DNA from: Pantoea brenneri
Lineage (GTDB): Bacteria > Pseudomonadota > Gammaproteobacteria > Enterobacterales > Enterobacteriaceae
Direction: 5' to 3'
NCBI GenBank assembly: GCA_002095305.1
Contig: MIEI01000006.1
Coordinates: 1-64,000, forward strand
Length of the DNA stretch: 64,000 bases
Within the stretch, counting starts at the first letter, position 1. Each line of letters opens with the position of its first letter. The translations under genes were made by a program, and so were the position numbers. The notes under the pieces were generated by a model. That model did no database searches. It was not told the origin of the DNA and worked only from the letters and a program-made list of their open reading frames with translations. Positions 9,942 through 18,890 of this stretch are shown here, in pieces.

Positions 9942-10838
9942 ATGCAAGATAAACTGTTTTCTCTGCCGGTGGTGACGCAGATCTCCCCTTACCTCTCGCA
10001 GCGTCAGGTCGGAGAACTGCCGGCGATTATCGTCAGTCATCCCAAAGTACGTGCGGCTCTAACACTGCAGGGCGCCCATCTGATTGCCTGGCAGCCCAGC
10101 GGTGAGCAACCGGTACTGTGGCTCAGTGACAAGAGCCAGTTTGCGGCCGGTAAAGCGATTCGCGGCGGCGTGCCGATCTGCTGGCCCTGGTTTGGCCCGG
10201 CAGGCGAACCGGCGCACGGCTTTGCTCGCAATCAGCCGTGGACGCTGTCAGCGCATGATGAAAATGAAGATGGCGTGATGCTGACGCTGGTGCTGGAAAG
10301 CAATGCTCAGACGCTGAAGCTGTGGCCGCATGAGTTCACCTTAATTGCCCGCTTCCGGCTCGGCCAGCATTGCGAGATCGAACTGGAAGCGCACGGTGAC
10401 TTTGAAGCAACCGCCGCGCTGCACAGTTATTTCACCGTCAGCGATATCAGCGGCGTTGAAGTGTCAGGGCTGGGAAACAGCTATATCGACAAGGTAAATC
10501 AGGGTGAGATCGGCAGCAGTGACGGTAAGCAGCGCTATCCGGGCCGGATTGACCGCATCTTTACCGCAGCCGAAGACTGCTCAGTGATCAACGATCCGGC
10601 TGCTCAGCGGCAGATTGAAGTCTATCATCACCATCACAGTGACGTTGTTACGTGGAATCCAGGGGTTGAGCTCTCCTGCAGCATGGCCGATATGCCGAAT
10701 GAGGGCTACAAAACCATGGTTTGCGTCGAGACGGCCCGTATCAACAAGCCACTGCGCAGTGCAGGCGAAAAGCCGGCCCGTCTGGCCACCACCTTCCGCC
10801 TGAAGAAAAAAGTCAGCGGCGAGGCGGTTAAGGCTTAA
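9942..10838 (+). CDS. yeaD: YeaD, glucose-6-phosphate 1-epimerase-like
   Basis: Aldose-1-epimerase (mutarotase) superfamily protein; E. coli YeaD is regarded as a hexose-6-phosphate epimerase. 298 residues align with E. coli YeaD (294). Recognisable blocks are GAHLIAWQPSG, IRGGVPICWPWFGP, AHGFARNQPW and AALHSYF. AGGAAGGA precedes the start. A natural run of four His occurs near residue 228. It lies downstream of gapA but behind the gapA terminator. Its stop codon overlaps that of convergent yeaE. Confidence 0.93.
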   Translation: MQDKLFSLPVVTQISPYLSQRQVGELPAIIVSHPKVRAALTLQGAHLIAWQPSGEQPVLWLSDKSQFAAGKAIRGGVPICWPWFGPAGEPAHGFARNQPWTLSAHDENEDGVMLTLVLESNAQTLKLWPHEFTLIARFRLGQHCEIELEAHGDFEATAALHSYFTVSDISGVEVSGLGNSYIDKVNQGEIGSSDGKQRYPGRIDRIFTAAEDCSVINDPAAQRQIEVYHHHHSDVVTWNPGVELSCSMADMPNEGYKTMVCVETARINKPLRSAGEKPARLATTFRLKKKVSGEAVKA

Positions 10839-11686
10839 ACCACGTCGAGCGGCAACTTGTGCTGCGGTGCCGGATAGCGCTGGTTGATCAGGCTGAGATC
10901 GTCCTCTGTCAGAACCACCTCCAGCGCCGCAGCATTTTCCTGCACATGGGCGACAGAACTGGCTTTGGGAATAGCGATAACCCCAGGCTGACGGATTACC
11001 CACGCCAGCAGTAGCTGCGCCACGCTGATGCCCTTTTGCTGTGCAAGCCGGGTCAGTTGTGGATCGCTGAACAGGCTATCGCGTAGTCGTCCGGCCTGTG
11101 CCAGCGGACAATAAGCCATGATCGGCAGGTTTCGCTGCTGGCAGGCTGGCAACAGATCATATTCAATGCCGCGTGAGCCAAGATGGTACAGTACCTGATT
11201 GGTCGCGCACTGCGCCCCACCCGCTTCATCCCACAGCTCAGCCATATCATCGGTATCGAAATTAGAGACGCCCCAGTAGCGGATTTTACCCTGCTGCTGC
11301 AGACGTTCCATCGCCCGTATTGTCTCTTCCAGCGGAACGTTACCGCGCCAGTGCAGCAGGTAAAGATCGAGATAATCGGTTCTCAGGCGGCGCAGGCTGC
11401 GCTCGCAGGCCCCGATAGCATCCTGCTCACCGGCATTCCACGGATAGACTTTAGACACCACCAGTGCCTGGTCACGACGCCCCTGCAGCGCTTCACCCAC
11501 TACCTGTTCTGCAGCGCCGTCAGCGTACATTTCCGCCGTGTCGATCAGGCGCAGACCGCATGCCAGTCCGGCCTGCAGCGCAGCGACTTCGGTTGCACGC
11601 TGCGCCGGATTTTCGCCCATATACCAGCTGCCCTGGCCGATCACCGGCAGAGAGCGATGGCCGGCAAAATTGATGAGGTTACGCAT
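10835..11686 (-). CDS. yeaE: YeaE, aldo-keto reductase
   Basis: NADPH-dependent aldo-keto reductase; the E. coli homologue reduces methylglyoxal. 283 residues (E. coli 284). AKR landmarks are visible: DTAEMYADGAAE with the catalytic Asp and Tyr, VSKVYPW with the Lys, YLLHW with the His, and IPKAS for cofactor binding. The ATG at 11686 matches the homologue length and has GGGAG upstream; ATGs at 11704 and beyond add unsupported residues. The stop codon overlaps the yeaD stop in a TTAA palindrome. mipA lies upstream on the same strand, behind a terminator. Confidence 0.93.
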   Translation of the reverse strand: MRNLINFAGHRSLPVIGQGSWYMGENPAQRATEVAALQAGLACGLRLIDTAEMYADGAAEQVVGEALQGRRDQALVVSKVYPWNAGEQDAIGACERSLRRLRTDYLDLYLLHWRGNVPLEETIRAMERLQQQGKIRYWGVSNFDTDDMAELWDEAGGAQCATNQVLYHLGSRGIEYDLLPACQQRNLPIMAYCPLAQAGRLRDSLFSDPQLTRLAQQKGISVAQLLLAWVIRQPGVIAIPKASSVAHVQENAAALEVVLTEDDLSLINQRYPAPQHKLPLDVV

Positions 11687-11726
11687 TCCGCTCTCCCGCC
11701 CCATTATGAGGCCCCATAAAAGAACA

Positions 11727-11745
11727 GAGGGCATAAAATGCCCTC
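11727..11745 (-). terminator. mipA terminator
   Basis: An 8-bp stem (GAGGGCAT with ATGCCCTC) has a 3-base loop. On the minus strand a T-rich stretch containing TTTT follows. It lies just after the mipA stop. Confidence 0.75.
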
Positions 11746-11758
11746 GTTTAGTGCGTTA

Positions 11759-12508
11759 TCAGAAGGTGTAACTGACGCCGGTCCAGAGTGTCGCCTGGCC
11801 GCTTTTATCAATCATCGGGCTGTCTTTGATTTCGCTGTCGAAGCGGGTATAGCGTCCGACGACGCCAACGTTCCACTCCGGCGAAATCTGATAGCTGGCG
11901 CTCAGCTCGACATAAGGTGACCAGCTGTCATCCGGATTGTAGCGGCTGATGCCGGTACGGGCGCTTTCATGGCCGGAAACACCGTAGTAATAACGGTTTT
12001 GATTGGCACTGTTCCACATCGCACCAATACCCGGCGTCAGGCTGAAATCACCCATTTCGAAACGGTAAAGGTAGGTTAAGTCCCAGATCATACCGTTGCT
12101 GTTGTTCAGCACGTCACCCAGTAAGGCGGTGCGAACAATACCCCAGTCGGCAGTATGACGGTAGGTAGCACCCGCCATCAGGGTCATGCGACGTTTATCC
12201 AGCCCTTTCATATCGCCCAGATCGTTGTCGCTGGGTTTGTATTCCTGCGGGGAACCGAGCACCGTCAGTGACAGCTGGTTCTGCGGATCTTTCCACAGGT
12301 AGTAACCGCCCTGCAGGCTGCGGAACCAGAAGTCTTCACCTTCGTAATTGATCACCGGAACCGGCAGATAACGGTCCTGACCACCACGATAAGGGGACTC
12401 GGCATAAATCACTGAAGCACCGACAGAAAGCGGTGCGGCGTTAACGCCGCCAGAGAGCAAATAACAAGGTAAAAGTGCGACAAGCGCCTTAAATTTGAAT
12501 TGGTTCAC
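11759..12508 (-). CDS. mipA: MipA/OmpV-family outer membrane protein
   Basis: Outer-membrane beta-barrel; in E. coli MipA links the lytic transglycosylase MltA with PBP1B. 249 residues (E. coli 248). The first 24 residues form a signal peptide ending VNA before APLSVGASV. The rest shows alternating aromatic beta-strand patterning and ends in an aromatic residue (GVSYTF), typical of outer-membrane barrels. It has its own terminator. The upstream region to prkA is shared by divergent promoters. Confidence 0.92.
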   Translation of the reverse strand: MNQFKFKALVALLPCYLLSGGVNAAPLSVGASVIYAESPYRGGQDRYLPVPVINYEGEDFWFRSLQGGYYLWKDPQNQLSLTVLGSPQEYKPSDNDLGDMKGLDKRRMTLMAGATYRHTADWGIVRTALLGDVLNNSNGMIWDLTYLYRFEMGDFSLTPGIGAMWNSANQNRYYYGVSGHESARTGISRYNPDDSWSPYVELSASYQISPEWNVGVVGRYTRFDSEIKDSPMIDKSGQATLWTGVSYTF

Positions 12509-12927
12509 AATTTATTCATTCCATAAATATAACAATCAAACATGAAGTCTAACGTTTTTTTGCGACTGGATTAACTTATATCGAATTCCTTTAAGCGACC
12601 AGCCGCTGAAAGTGGCATTAAAGGTTAAAATCACGTTAAGTTAAGTCAACAGAGGCGCATACCGGCCTTACATCAAACCGATTATGTTGTTGATCTCACC
12701 CTCACCTATCCACAGCCATGGAGGAAATTTCTTAGAAGCCATCTACAGTTAGAAGTAAGACCAGACATATTGTACGAGCAGAGTAACCATAAAAGTTGTG
12801 TATCCCGATAAAAACGATCAGGTTGGCATAAGGGTTGCTGTACTCAATAGAGAATATCTTCCGGGAGCTGCATGAGCCTCTAATTACGCTCCTTACCTGT
12901 GCTAAAAACGAAAGGACGGGCATCGCT
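12509..12927. other. mipA-prkA divergent intergenic region
   Basis: 419 bases without a gene. The left half is AT-rich and presumably holds the mipA promoter. The right part carries the sigma-54-type promoter for prkA. No clear NtrC site (TGCACC-type inverted repeat) was found by eye. Confidence 0.6.
12824..12839 (+). promoter_or_regulatory. Sigma-54 promoter of prkA-yeaH
   Basis: The stretch TGGCATAAGGGTTGCT matches the sigma-54 consensus TGGCAYR-N4-TTGCW. The invariant GG (12825-12826) and GC (12837-12838) are separated by exactly ten bases. Initiation would fall near 12850, giving a leader of about 78 bases before the prkA ATG. E. coli yeaGH is reported as nitrogen- and RpoS-responsive, which fits. 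Confidence 0.8.
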
Positions 12928-14862
12928 ATGAATATATTCGATCACTATCGTCAGCGTTATGAAGCTGCCAAGGACGAAGAGTTCACACTGCAGGAATTTC
13001 TTGCTATCTGTAAGCAGGATCGCAGTGCATACGCCAACGCTGCAGAGCGACTGTTAATGGCTATTGGTGAGCCAGTAATGGTTGACACTGCTCAGGAGCC
13101 ACGCCTTTCCAGAATATTCTCCAACCGTGTGATGGGACGCTATCCGGCGTTCGAGGAGTTTTACGGCATGGAGGAAGCGATTGAACAAATCGTCTCCTAC
13201 CTGAAACATGCCGCTCAGGGACTTGAAGAGAAGAAACAGATCCTCTATCTGCTGGGTCCGGTCGGCGGTGGTAAATCCTCGCTGGCTGAGCGGCTTAAAT
13301 CGCTGATGCAGCGCGTACCGATCTACGTGCTGAGCGCCGATGGCGAACGCAGCCCGGTCAATGACCATCCGCTCTGCCTGTTCAACCCGCAGGAAGATGC
13401 CCATATCCTTGAAAAAGAGTACGGCGTGCCGCGTCGCTACCTCGGTACCATTATGTCGCCGTGGGCGGCTAAACGTCTGCACGATTTCGGTGGCGATATC
13501 TCACGCTTTAAAGTGGTTAAGGTCTGGCCATCGATTCTTGAACAACTGGCGATTGCCAAAACCGAACCTGGCGATGAGAACAACCAGGATATCTCGGCGC
13601 TGGTGGGTAAAGTGGACATCCGTAAACTGGAAAATCACGCGCAAAACGATCCTGATGCCTACGGCTACTCCGGCGCATTGTGCCGCGCTAACCAGGGAAT
13701 CATGGAATTCGTCGAGATGTTTAAGGCGCCGATTAAGGTACTGCATCCCTTACTGACCGCTACCCAGGAAGGTAACTATAACGGTACCGAGGGTATTTCG
13801 GCCCTGCCGTTTAACGGCATCATTCTGGCGCACTCTAACGAATCAGAATGGGTCACCTTCCGTAATAACAAAAACAATGAGGCGTTCCTTGACCGTGTTT
13901 ACATCGTCAAAGTGCCTTATTGCCTGCGGGTCTCAGAAGAGATCAAAATATATGAAAAACTGCTGAATCACAGTGAGCTGGCCACCTCGCCTTGTGCACC
14001 CGGCACGCTGGAAACCCTGGCTCGCTTTTCGATTCTGTCGCGGCTGAAAGATCCGGAAAACTCAAGCATCTACTCCAAAATGCGGGTTTATGACGGCGAA
14101 AGCCTGAAAGATACCGATCCTAAAGCCAAATCGTGGCAGGAGTATCATGACTACGCTGGCGTGGATGAAGGGATGAACGGTCTGTCGACCCGTTTTGCCT
14201 TTAAGATCCTGTCGCGCGTCTTCAACTTTGACCATGCCGAAGTGGCGGCCAACCCGGTGCACCTGTTTTACGTGCTGGAGCAGCAGATTGAACGTGAGCA
14301 GTTCCCGCAGGACCAGGCGGAAAAATACCTGGAGCACCTGAAAGGCTATCTGATCCCGAAATACGCCGAGTTCATTGGCAAAGAGATTCAGACCGCTTAC
14401 CTGGAATCCTATTCCGAGTATGGTCAGAACATCTTCGATCGCTACGTGACCTACGCCGACTTCTGGATTCAGGATCAGGAGTATCGCGATCCCGATACCG
14501 GTCAGCTGTTCGATCGTGAATCACTGAATGCGGAGCTGGAGAAGATTGAGAAACCTGCTGGTATCAGTAACCCGAAAGATTTCCGTAACGAGATTGTCAA
14601 CTTTGTGCTGCGCGCCCGGGCACACAATAACGGTCGCAATCCGAACTGGACCAGTTACGAGAAATTACGCACCGTGATCGAGAAGAAAATGTTCTCGAAT
14701 ACGGAAGAGTTGCTGCCGGTGATCTCCTTCAATACCAAGACCTCTACCGATGAGCAGAAGAAACATGATGATTTCGTCGATCGCATGATGGAAAAAGGCT
14801 ATACCCGCAAACAGGTGCGCCTGCTGTGTGAATGGTATTTGCGTGTGCGTAAATCGTCCTGA
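12928..14862 (+). CDS. yeaG: PrkA/YeaG serine kinase-AAA protein
   Basis: PrkA-family protein: AAA-type ATPase N-terminal domain with a kinase-like C-terminal domain. In E. coli YeaG acts in nitrogen starvation and stationary-phase adaptation. 644 residues, the E. coli length, and nearly identical in long stretches. The Walker A motif GPVGGGKSS covers about residues 110-118. The ATG at 12928 gives MNIFDHYRQRYEAAKD, with AAAGGA upstream. The ORF stays open back to 12835, but that part overlaps the promoter. It forms an operon with yeaH and is a partner of SpoVR in many genomes. Confidence 0.96.
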   Translation: MNIFDHYRQRYEAAKDEEFTLQEFLAICKQDRSAYANAAERLLMAIGEPVMVDTAQEPRLSRIFSNRVMGRYPAFEEFYGMEEAIEQIVSYLKHAAQGLEEKKQILYLLGPVGGGKSSLAERLKSLMQRVPIYVLSADGERSPVNDHPLCLFNPQEDAHILEKEYGVPRRYLGTIMSPWAAKRLHDFGGDISRFKVVKVWPSILEQLAIAKTEPGDENNQDISALVGKVDIRKLENHAQNDPDAYGYSGALCRANQGIMEFVEMFKAPIKVLHPLLTATQEGNYNGTEGISALPFNGIILAHSNESEWVTFRNNKNNEAFLDRVYIVKVPYCLRVSEEIKIYEKLLNHSELATSPCAPGTLETLARFSILSRLKDPENSSIYSKMRVYDGESLKDTDPKAKSWQEYHDYAGVDEGMNGLSTRFAFKILSRVFNFDHAEVAANPVHLFYVLEQQIEREQFPQDQAEKYLEHLKGYLIPKYAEFIGKEIQTAYLESYSEYGQNIFDRYVTYADFWIQDQEYRDPDTGQLFDRESLNAELEKIEKPAGISNPKDFRNEIVNFVLRARAHNNGRNPNWTSYEKLRTVIEKKMFSNTEELLPVISFNTKTSTDEQKKHDDFVDRMMEKGYTRKQVRLLCEWYLRVRKSS

Positions 14863-14875
14863 TTAAAGTAAGCAA

Positions 14876-14922
14876 ACCGGTATTTCGATACCGGTCGTCT
14901 AAAGGTCGGGCTAGCCCGACCT
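14876..14922 (+). repeat. Tandem hairpins between prkA and yeaH
   Basis: Two perfect 8-bp stem-loops follow each other. ACCGGTAT/ATACCGGT has a TTCG loop, and AGGTCGGG/CCCGACCT has a CTAG loop. No T run follows either, so they look like mRNA-stabilising or partially attenuating elements inside the operon. Confidence 0.75.
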
Positions 14923-14949
14923 GCTTGCAATGTAGTTTGGGGGAACACT

Positions 14950-16224
14950 ATGGCCTATTTCATCGATCGCCGGCTGAACGGTAAAAACAAGAGCGCGGTT
15001 AACCGCCAGCGCTTCTTGCGCCGTTACAAGTCGCAAATCAAGCAGTCGATCTCCGAGGCCATCAATAAACGCTCGGTTACCGACGTCAGCAGCGGTGAAT
15101 CTGTTTCGATACCTATTGATGACATCAATGAGCCGATTTTCCACCAGGGACGCGGCGGCAATCGCCATCGCGTGCATCCCGGAAACGACCATTTTGTGCA
15201 GAATGATCGCATTGAGCGACCGCAGGGCGGCGGTGGCGGCGGCAGTGGTCAGGGCAACGCCAGTCAGGATGGCGAAGGACAGGATGAATTCGTCTTTCAG
15301 ATTTCCAAGGATGAATATCTCGATCTGCTGTTTGAAGATCTGGCGCTGCCCAACCTGCGTCGTAACCAGCATCGTCAGCTGAATGAATACAAAACGCACC
15401 GCGCCGGCTACACCTCTAACGGGGTGCCCGCCAACATCAGTGTGGTGCGCTCGTTGCAAAATTCACTGGCGCGCCGTACGGCGATGACCGCAGGGAAACG
15501 GCGGATGCTGCACGAGCTGGAAGAGACGCTCAGCATCGTTGAGAAATCGGAACCGGCCCAGCTGCTGGAAGAGGAGCGCCTGCGCAAGGATATCGCTGAA
15601 CTGCGCGCACGCATCGAGCGGGTGCCGTTTATCGACACCTTTGACCTGCGCTACAAAAACTTTGAGAAGCGTCCGGAGCCCTCCAGCCAGGCGGTGATGT
15701 TCTGCTTAATGGATGTCTCAGGTTCAATGGATCAGGCCACTAAAGATATGGCCAAGCGTTTCTACATTTTGCTCTATCTGTTCCTGAGCCGGACCTACAA
15801 GAATGTCGATGTGGTCTATATCCGTCACCACACTCAGGCTAAAGAGGTTGACGAACAGGAGTTCTTCTACTCGCAGGAGACCGGTGGCACCATCGTTTCC
15901 AGCGCGCTGAAGCTGATGGATGAGGTGGTCAAGGATCGCTATGACCCGGCGCAGTGGAATATCTACGCTGCGCAGGCGTCCGATGGCGATAACTGGGCCG
16001 ATGATTCACCGCTTTGTCACGAAATTCTGGCGAAGAATATCCTGCCCGTGGTGCGTTACTACAGTTATATCGAAATCACCCGTCGCGCCCACCAGACCTT
16101 GTGGCGCGAGTATGAGCATCTGCAGGCGATGTTCGACAACTTCGCGATAGAGCATATTCGCGAACCGGAAGATATCTATCCGGTGTTCCGTCCTCTGTTT
16201 CATAAACAGGCGACCGAAGCCTGA
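14950..16224 (+). CDS. yeaH: YeaH, DUF444 von Willebrand A-like protein
   Basis: DUF444 protein with a C-terminal von Willebrand factor A-like domain, the partner of PrkA. 424 residues (E. coli 427). The MIDAS-type motif DVSGSM lies at 255-260 after a Gly-rich linker near residue 93-100. The N-terminal third is basic ([19 protein letters not shown]). The gap to prkA is 87 bases and holds two hairpins; a T-tailed terminator ends the operon. Molecular function is unknown; the module is linked to stress survival. Confidence 0.95.
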   Translation: MAYFIDRRLNGKNKSAVNRQRFLRRYKSQIKQSISEAINKRSVTDVSSGESVSIPIDDINEPIFHQGRGGNRHRVHPGNDHFVQNDRIERPQGGGGGGSGQGNASQDGEGQDEFVFQISKDEYLDLLFEDLALPNLRRNQHRQLNEYKTHRAGYTSNGVPANISVVRSLQNSLARRTAMTAGKRRMLHELEETLSIVEKSEPAQLLEEERLRKDIAELRARIERVPFIDTFDLRYKNFEKRPEPSSQAVMFCLMDVSGSMDQATKDMAKRFYILLYLFLSRTYKNVDVVYIRHHTQAKEVDEQEFFYSQETGGTIVSSALKLMDEVVKDRYDPAQWNIYAAQASDGDNWADDSPLCHEILAKNILPVVRYYSYIEITRRAHQTLWREYEHLQAMFDNFAIEHIREPEDIYPVFRPLFHKQATEA

Positions 16225-16230
16225 TCATCC

Positions 16231-16258
16231 AAGCCGGCTTATCACCGGCTTGTTTTTT
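16231..16258 (+). terminator. prkA-yeaH operon terminator
   Basis: A 7-bp stem AAGCCGG/CCGGCTT with a 7-base loop is followed by G and six T, directly after the yeaH stop. Confidence 0.9.
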
Positions 16259-16474
16259 ATCTGCTGAATAACCTGATAAAACAGTCGTTTTTCTCCCCCT
16301 TGCCTGCCAACTCCCTCATTCTTCACATTAATCTGATTCCATAAGCCAATAAGCAATTCGTATAATTTTCATTTTGACCATGACAACTCCTTGATAAAAC
16401 ATTATCTTTTAGACATAGCATGGACATTTGTCATGATTTGATGCAACTCAACGCCATATCTCAGGAGCCCGGGT

Positions 16475-18202
16475 TTGAACCACACCATAGTTTACAGTCT
16501 GTTTATCATCGGTTCCGTGCTGGTCGCCTCGAGCATTTTGCTCAGCTCTTTCTCCTCGCGCCTCGGCATTCCTATCCTGGTTATCTTCCTGGCACTCGGC
16601 ATGCTGACCGGGATTGATGGCATCGGCGGTATCGCCTTTGATAACTATCCCGCCGCTTATCTGATCTCCAACCTGGCGCTGGCTATCATCCTGCTGGATG
16701 GTGGCATGCGAACCAAAGCCAGCTCGTTTAAGGTGGCGCTGGGGCCCGCCCTGTCGCTGGCGACCATCGGCGTAATGATTACCGCCGGCTTAACCGGCGT
16801 GGTGGCGGCCTGGCTGTTTAATCTGGATATGATGCAGGGTTTTCTGATTGGCGCGATTATCGGTTCAACCGATGCGGCGGCGGTGTTCTCGCTGCTGGGC
16901 GATAAGGGGCTCAATGAGCGCGTCAGCTCCACTCTTGAGATTGAATCCGGCAGTAACGACCCGATGGCGGTGTTTCTGACCATTACCCTGATTGAGATGA
17001 TTGAGCAGGGTCAGACCGGGCTCGACTGGATGTTCCTGGTGCATCTGGTGCAGCAGTTCGGGCTGGGTATTGTGCTAGGTTTGGGCGGCGGCTGGGCGCT
17101 GCAACAGTTGATCAACCGCATCAGCCTGGCTGGCGGGCTCTATCCGCTGCTGGCGTTGAGTGGCGGCATTCTGGTTTTCGCCCTGACCACGGTATTAGAA
17201 GGCAGCGGCATTCTCGCGGTCTACCTGTGCGGCTTTCTGCTGGGCAACAGCCCAATCCGTAACCGTCACGGTATTTTGCAGACCTTCGACGGCATGGCCT
17301 GGCTGAGTCAGATCGGGATGTTCATCGTGCTTGGTCTGCTGGTTACCCCGTCTGACCTGTGGCATATCGCCGTGCCGGCGATGATCCTGTCGCTGTGGCT
17401 GATTCTGGTGGCACGTCCGTTGTCGGTGTTTATTGGCCTGCTGCCGTTCCGCAGTTTCACTACCCGCGAACGTTTCTTTATCAGCTGGGTGGGCTTACGC
17501 GGTGCGGTGCCGATTATCCTGGCGGTCTTCCCGATGATGGCGGGATTGGAAAACGCCTCGCTCTATTTCAATATTGCCTTCTTCGTGGTGCTGGTGTCGC
17601 TGATGCTGCAGGGCACCTCGCTGGGCTTTGCCGCCAAAAAAGCCAAAGTGGTGGTGCCGCCGACCGCCTCGCCGATCAGCCGGGTGGGTCTGGATATTCA
17701 CCCGGAGAATCCGTGGGAGCAGTTTGTTTATCAGCTCAGCGCCGATAAATGGTGTGTCGGTGCCGCGCTGCGTGATTTGCAGATGCCGCGTGAGACCCGG
17801 ATTGCGGCGCTGTTCCGCGACAATGTGCTGATGCACCCCAACGGCGGGACGCGCCTGAAAGAGAACGATGTAATCTGCGTGATTGGCCGCGAACGCGATC
17901 TGCCGGCGCTCGGCAAGATGTTCAGTCAGTCGCCGCCGGTCTCTCTCGATCAGCGCTTCTTTGGTGACTTCATCCTCGATGCAGAAGCCCGTCTGCGGGA
18001 TGTGGCGCAAATCTACGGCCTCGAACTGGACGAGGCGACCAATGACCAGCAATCGCTGGGACAACTGATGCTCAGCATGCTGGGTGGCGCGCCGGTGGTG
18101 GGCGACCAGGTGGAATGGAATCAGCTGACCTGGACCGTCGCCGAGAAAGAAGATAACCGGATCGTGAAGATTGGTGTGCGTCCGGCTGAAGAGAAGGAAT
18201 AA
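16475..18202 (+). CDS. cvrA: NhaP2/CvrA K+(Na+)/H+ antiporter
   Basis: CPA1-family cation/proton antiporter of the inner membrane with a cytoplasmic TrkA-C-like regulatory tail. 575 residues against 578 in E. coli CvrA. About 12 membrane segments fill residues 1-390; [12 protein letters not shown] and ESGSNDPMA carry the conserved acidic ion-binding residues. From about residue 400 the soluble domain begins ([14 protein letters not shown]). The start is TTG at 16475: AGGAG lies seven bases upstream, and the alignment with the E. coli N-terminus begins exactly there. In E. coli it is next to dadX and ldcA; here ldcA is absent. Confidence 0.94.
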   Translation: MNHTIVYSLFIIGSVLVASSILLSSFSSRLGIPILVIFLALGMLTGIDGIGGIAFDNYPAAYLISNLALAIILLDGGMRTKASSFKVALGPALSLATIGVMITAGLTGVVAAWLFNLDMMQGFLIGAIIGSTDAAAVFSLLGDKGLNERVSSTLEIESGSNDPMAVFLTITLIEMIEQGQTGLDWMFLVHLVQQFGLGIVLGLGGGWALQQLINRISLAGGLYPLLALSGGILVFALTTVLEGSGILAVYLCGFLLGNSPIRNRHGILQTFDGMAWLSQIGMFIVLGLLVTPSDLWHIAVPAMILSLWLILVARPLSVFIGLLPFRSFTTRERFFISWVGLRGAVPIILAVFPMMAGLENASLYFNIAFFVVLVSLMLQGTSLGFAAKKAKVVVPPTASPISRVGLDIHPENPWEQFVYQLSADKWCVGAALRDLQMPRETRIAALFRDNVLMHPNGGTRLKENDVICVIGRERDLPALGKMFSQSPPVSLDQRFFGDFILDAEARLRDVAQIYGLELDEATNDQQSLGQLMLSMLGGAPVVGDQVEWNQLTWTVAEKEDNRIVKIGVRPAEEKE

Positions 18203-18279
18203 TCCTAATCATTCAGCCACGTTAATTTCTGCTGATGCACTAAGCTAATAGTTCAAGCCAGCATAAACGGGAGAAATGA

Positions 18280-18643
18280 ATGGGACACGTGGTTAAAATT
18301 GGACGTTATGAGATTGTGGATGCCGATCTTGACAGTGAGAACCCCGACACCGTCAGTATCCCTGTGACACTAATCCCGGCTTAATTACGCAACTGGATGG
18401 CTGGGATCGTGATACCAGCGTTCCGGCCTGGATCGACGGCGAACCGGTTAATCTGCAAATCGGGCATTACGATAAACAGCAGGACCGCTGGATTTTAAAG
18501 AAGCCAGCCTGAGTTACCTGCCTTACCGCCAGTCGGACAATCTGGCGGTAATTCCTAAAAATAGTCTTAAACAGTTTGGTTATAACCGCCCCTTCTCTTA
18601 TTTTATCCTGCCAGAACAATCAGTTACCCTTTTAAAACTTTAA
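18280..18643 (+). pseudogene. Unrecognised protein gene broken by two frameshifts
   Basis: Starting at the ATG at 18280, behind GGGAGAAATGA, the frame reads MGHVVKIGRYEIVDADLD and stops at 18394. Adding one base near 18361 opens a frame containing CDTNPGLITQLDGWDRD and IGHYDKQQDRWIL. Adding one A in the run near 18495-18500 continues with EASLSYLPYRQSDN to a TAA at 18641. The repaired product would be about 121 residues. The three pieces keep a consistent protein-like composition and codon use, so it was one gene recently. I do not recognise the family. It lies between cvrA and the exopolysaccharide-type transferase. Confidence 0.6.
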
Positions 18644-18728
18644 TCAATTTTGATGTTTTCAGATTTTTTCCGTATTAACTCTGTCAAATAACTCCTGCAT
18701 ACTCTTTCTCAACGCTGCAATATTTCGT

Positions 18729-18760
18729 GAGTGACATCACGCTTTGTCAGTCACTCTTTT
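18729..18760 (+). terminator. Hairpin downstream of the broken gene
   Basis: A 7-bp stem GAGTGAC/GTCACTC with a 14-base loop is followed by TTTT. It is a plausible weak terminator for the preceding gene. An AT-rich imperfect inverted repeat (ACTGAAAA...TTTTCAGT) follows at about 18796-18825. Confidence 0.5.
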
Positions 18761-18890
18761 CGCAGCTTCGTTTGGCTGTACTGACTGCAACAGACTGAAA
18801 ATTATTTTTTAATTTTTTCAGTAGCCCACTCCTGAACGCGTACTTGATTCTGGTCAGGCCATCTTTTACTTAAGAAAGAGAGCAGGTTTT

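Noticed and set aside
10624-10636. Four consecutive His codons in yeaD, resembling a tag
   Set aside because: The homologue has a similar His-rich stretch at the same place, so it is natural.
12835-12927. In-frame upstream extension of prkA
   Set aside because: It overlaps the -12 element of the sigma-54 promoter and the E. coli protein starts at the later ATG.
18644-18890. JUMPstart or RcsAB box before the wceG-like gene
   Set aside because: Looked for the GGCGGTAGCGTG-type element and the RcsAB pattern; only partial matches were seen.
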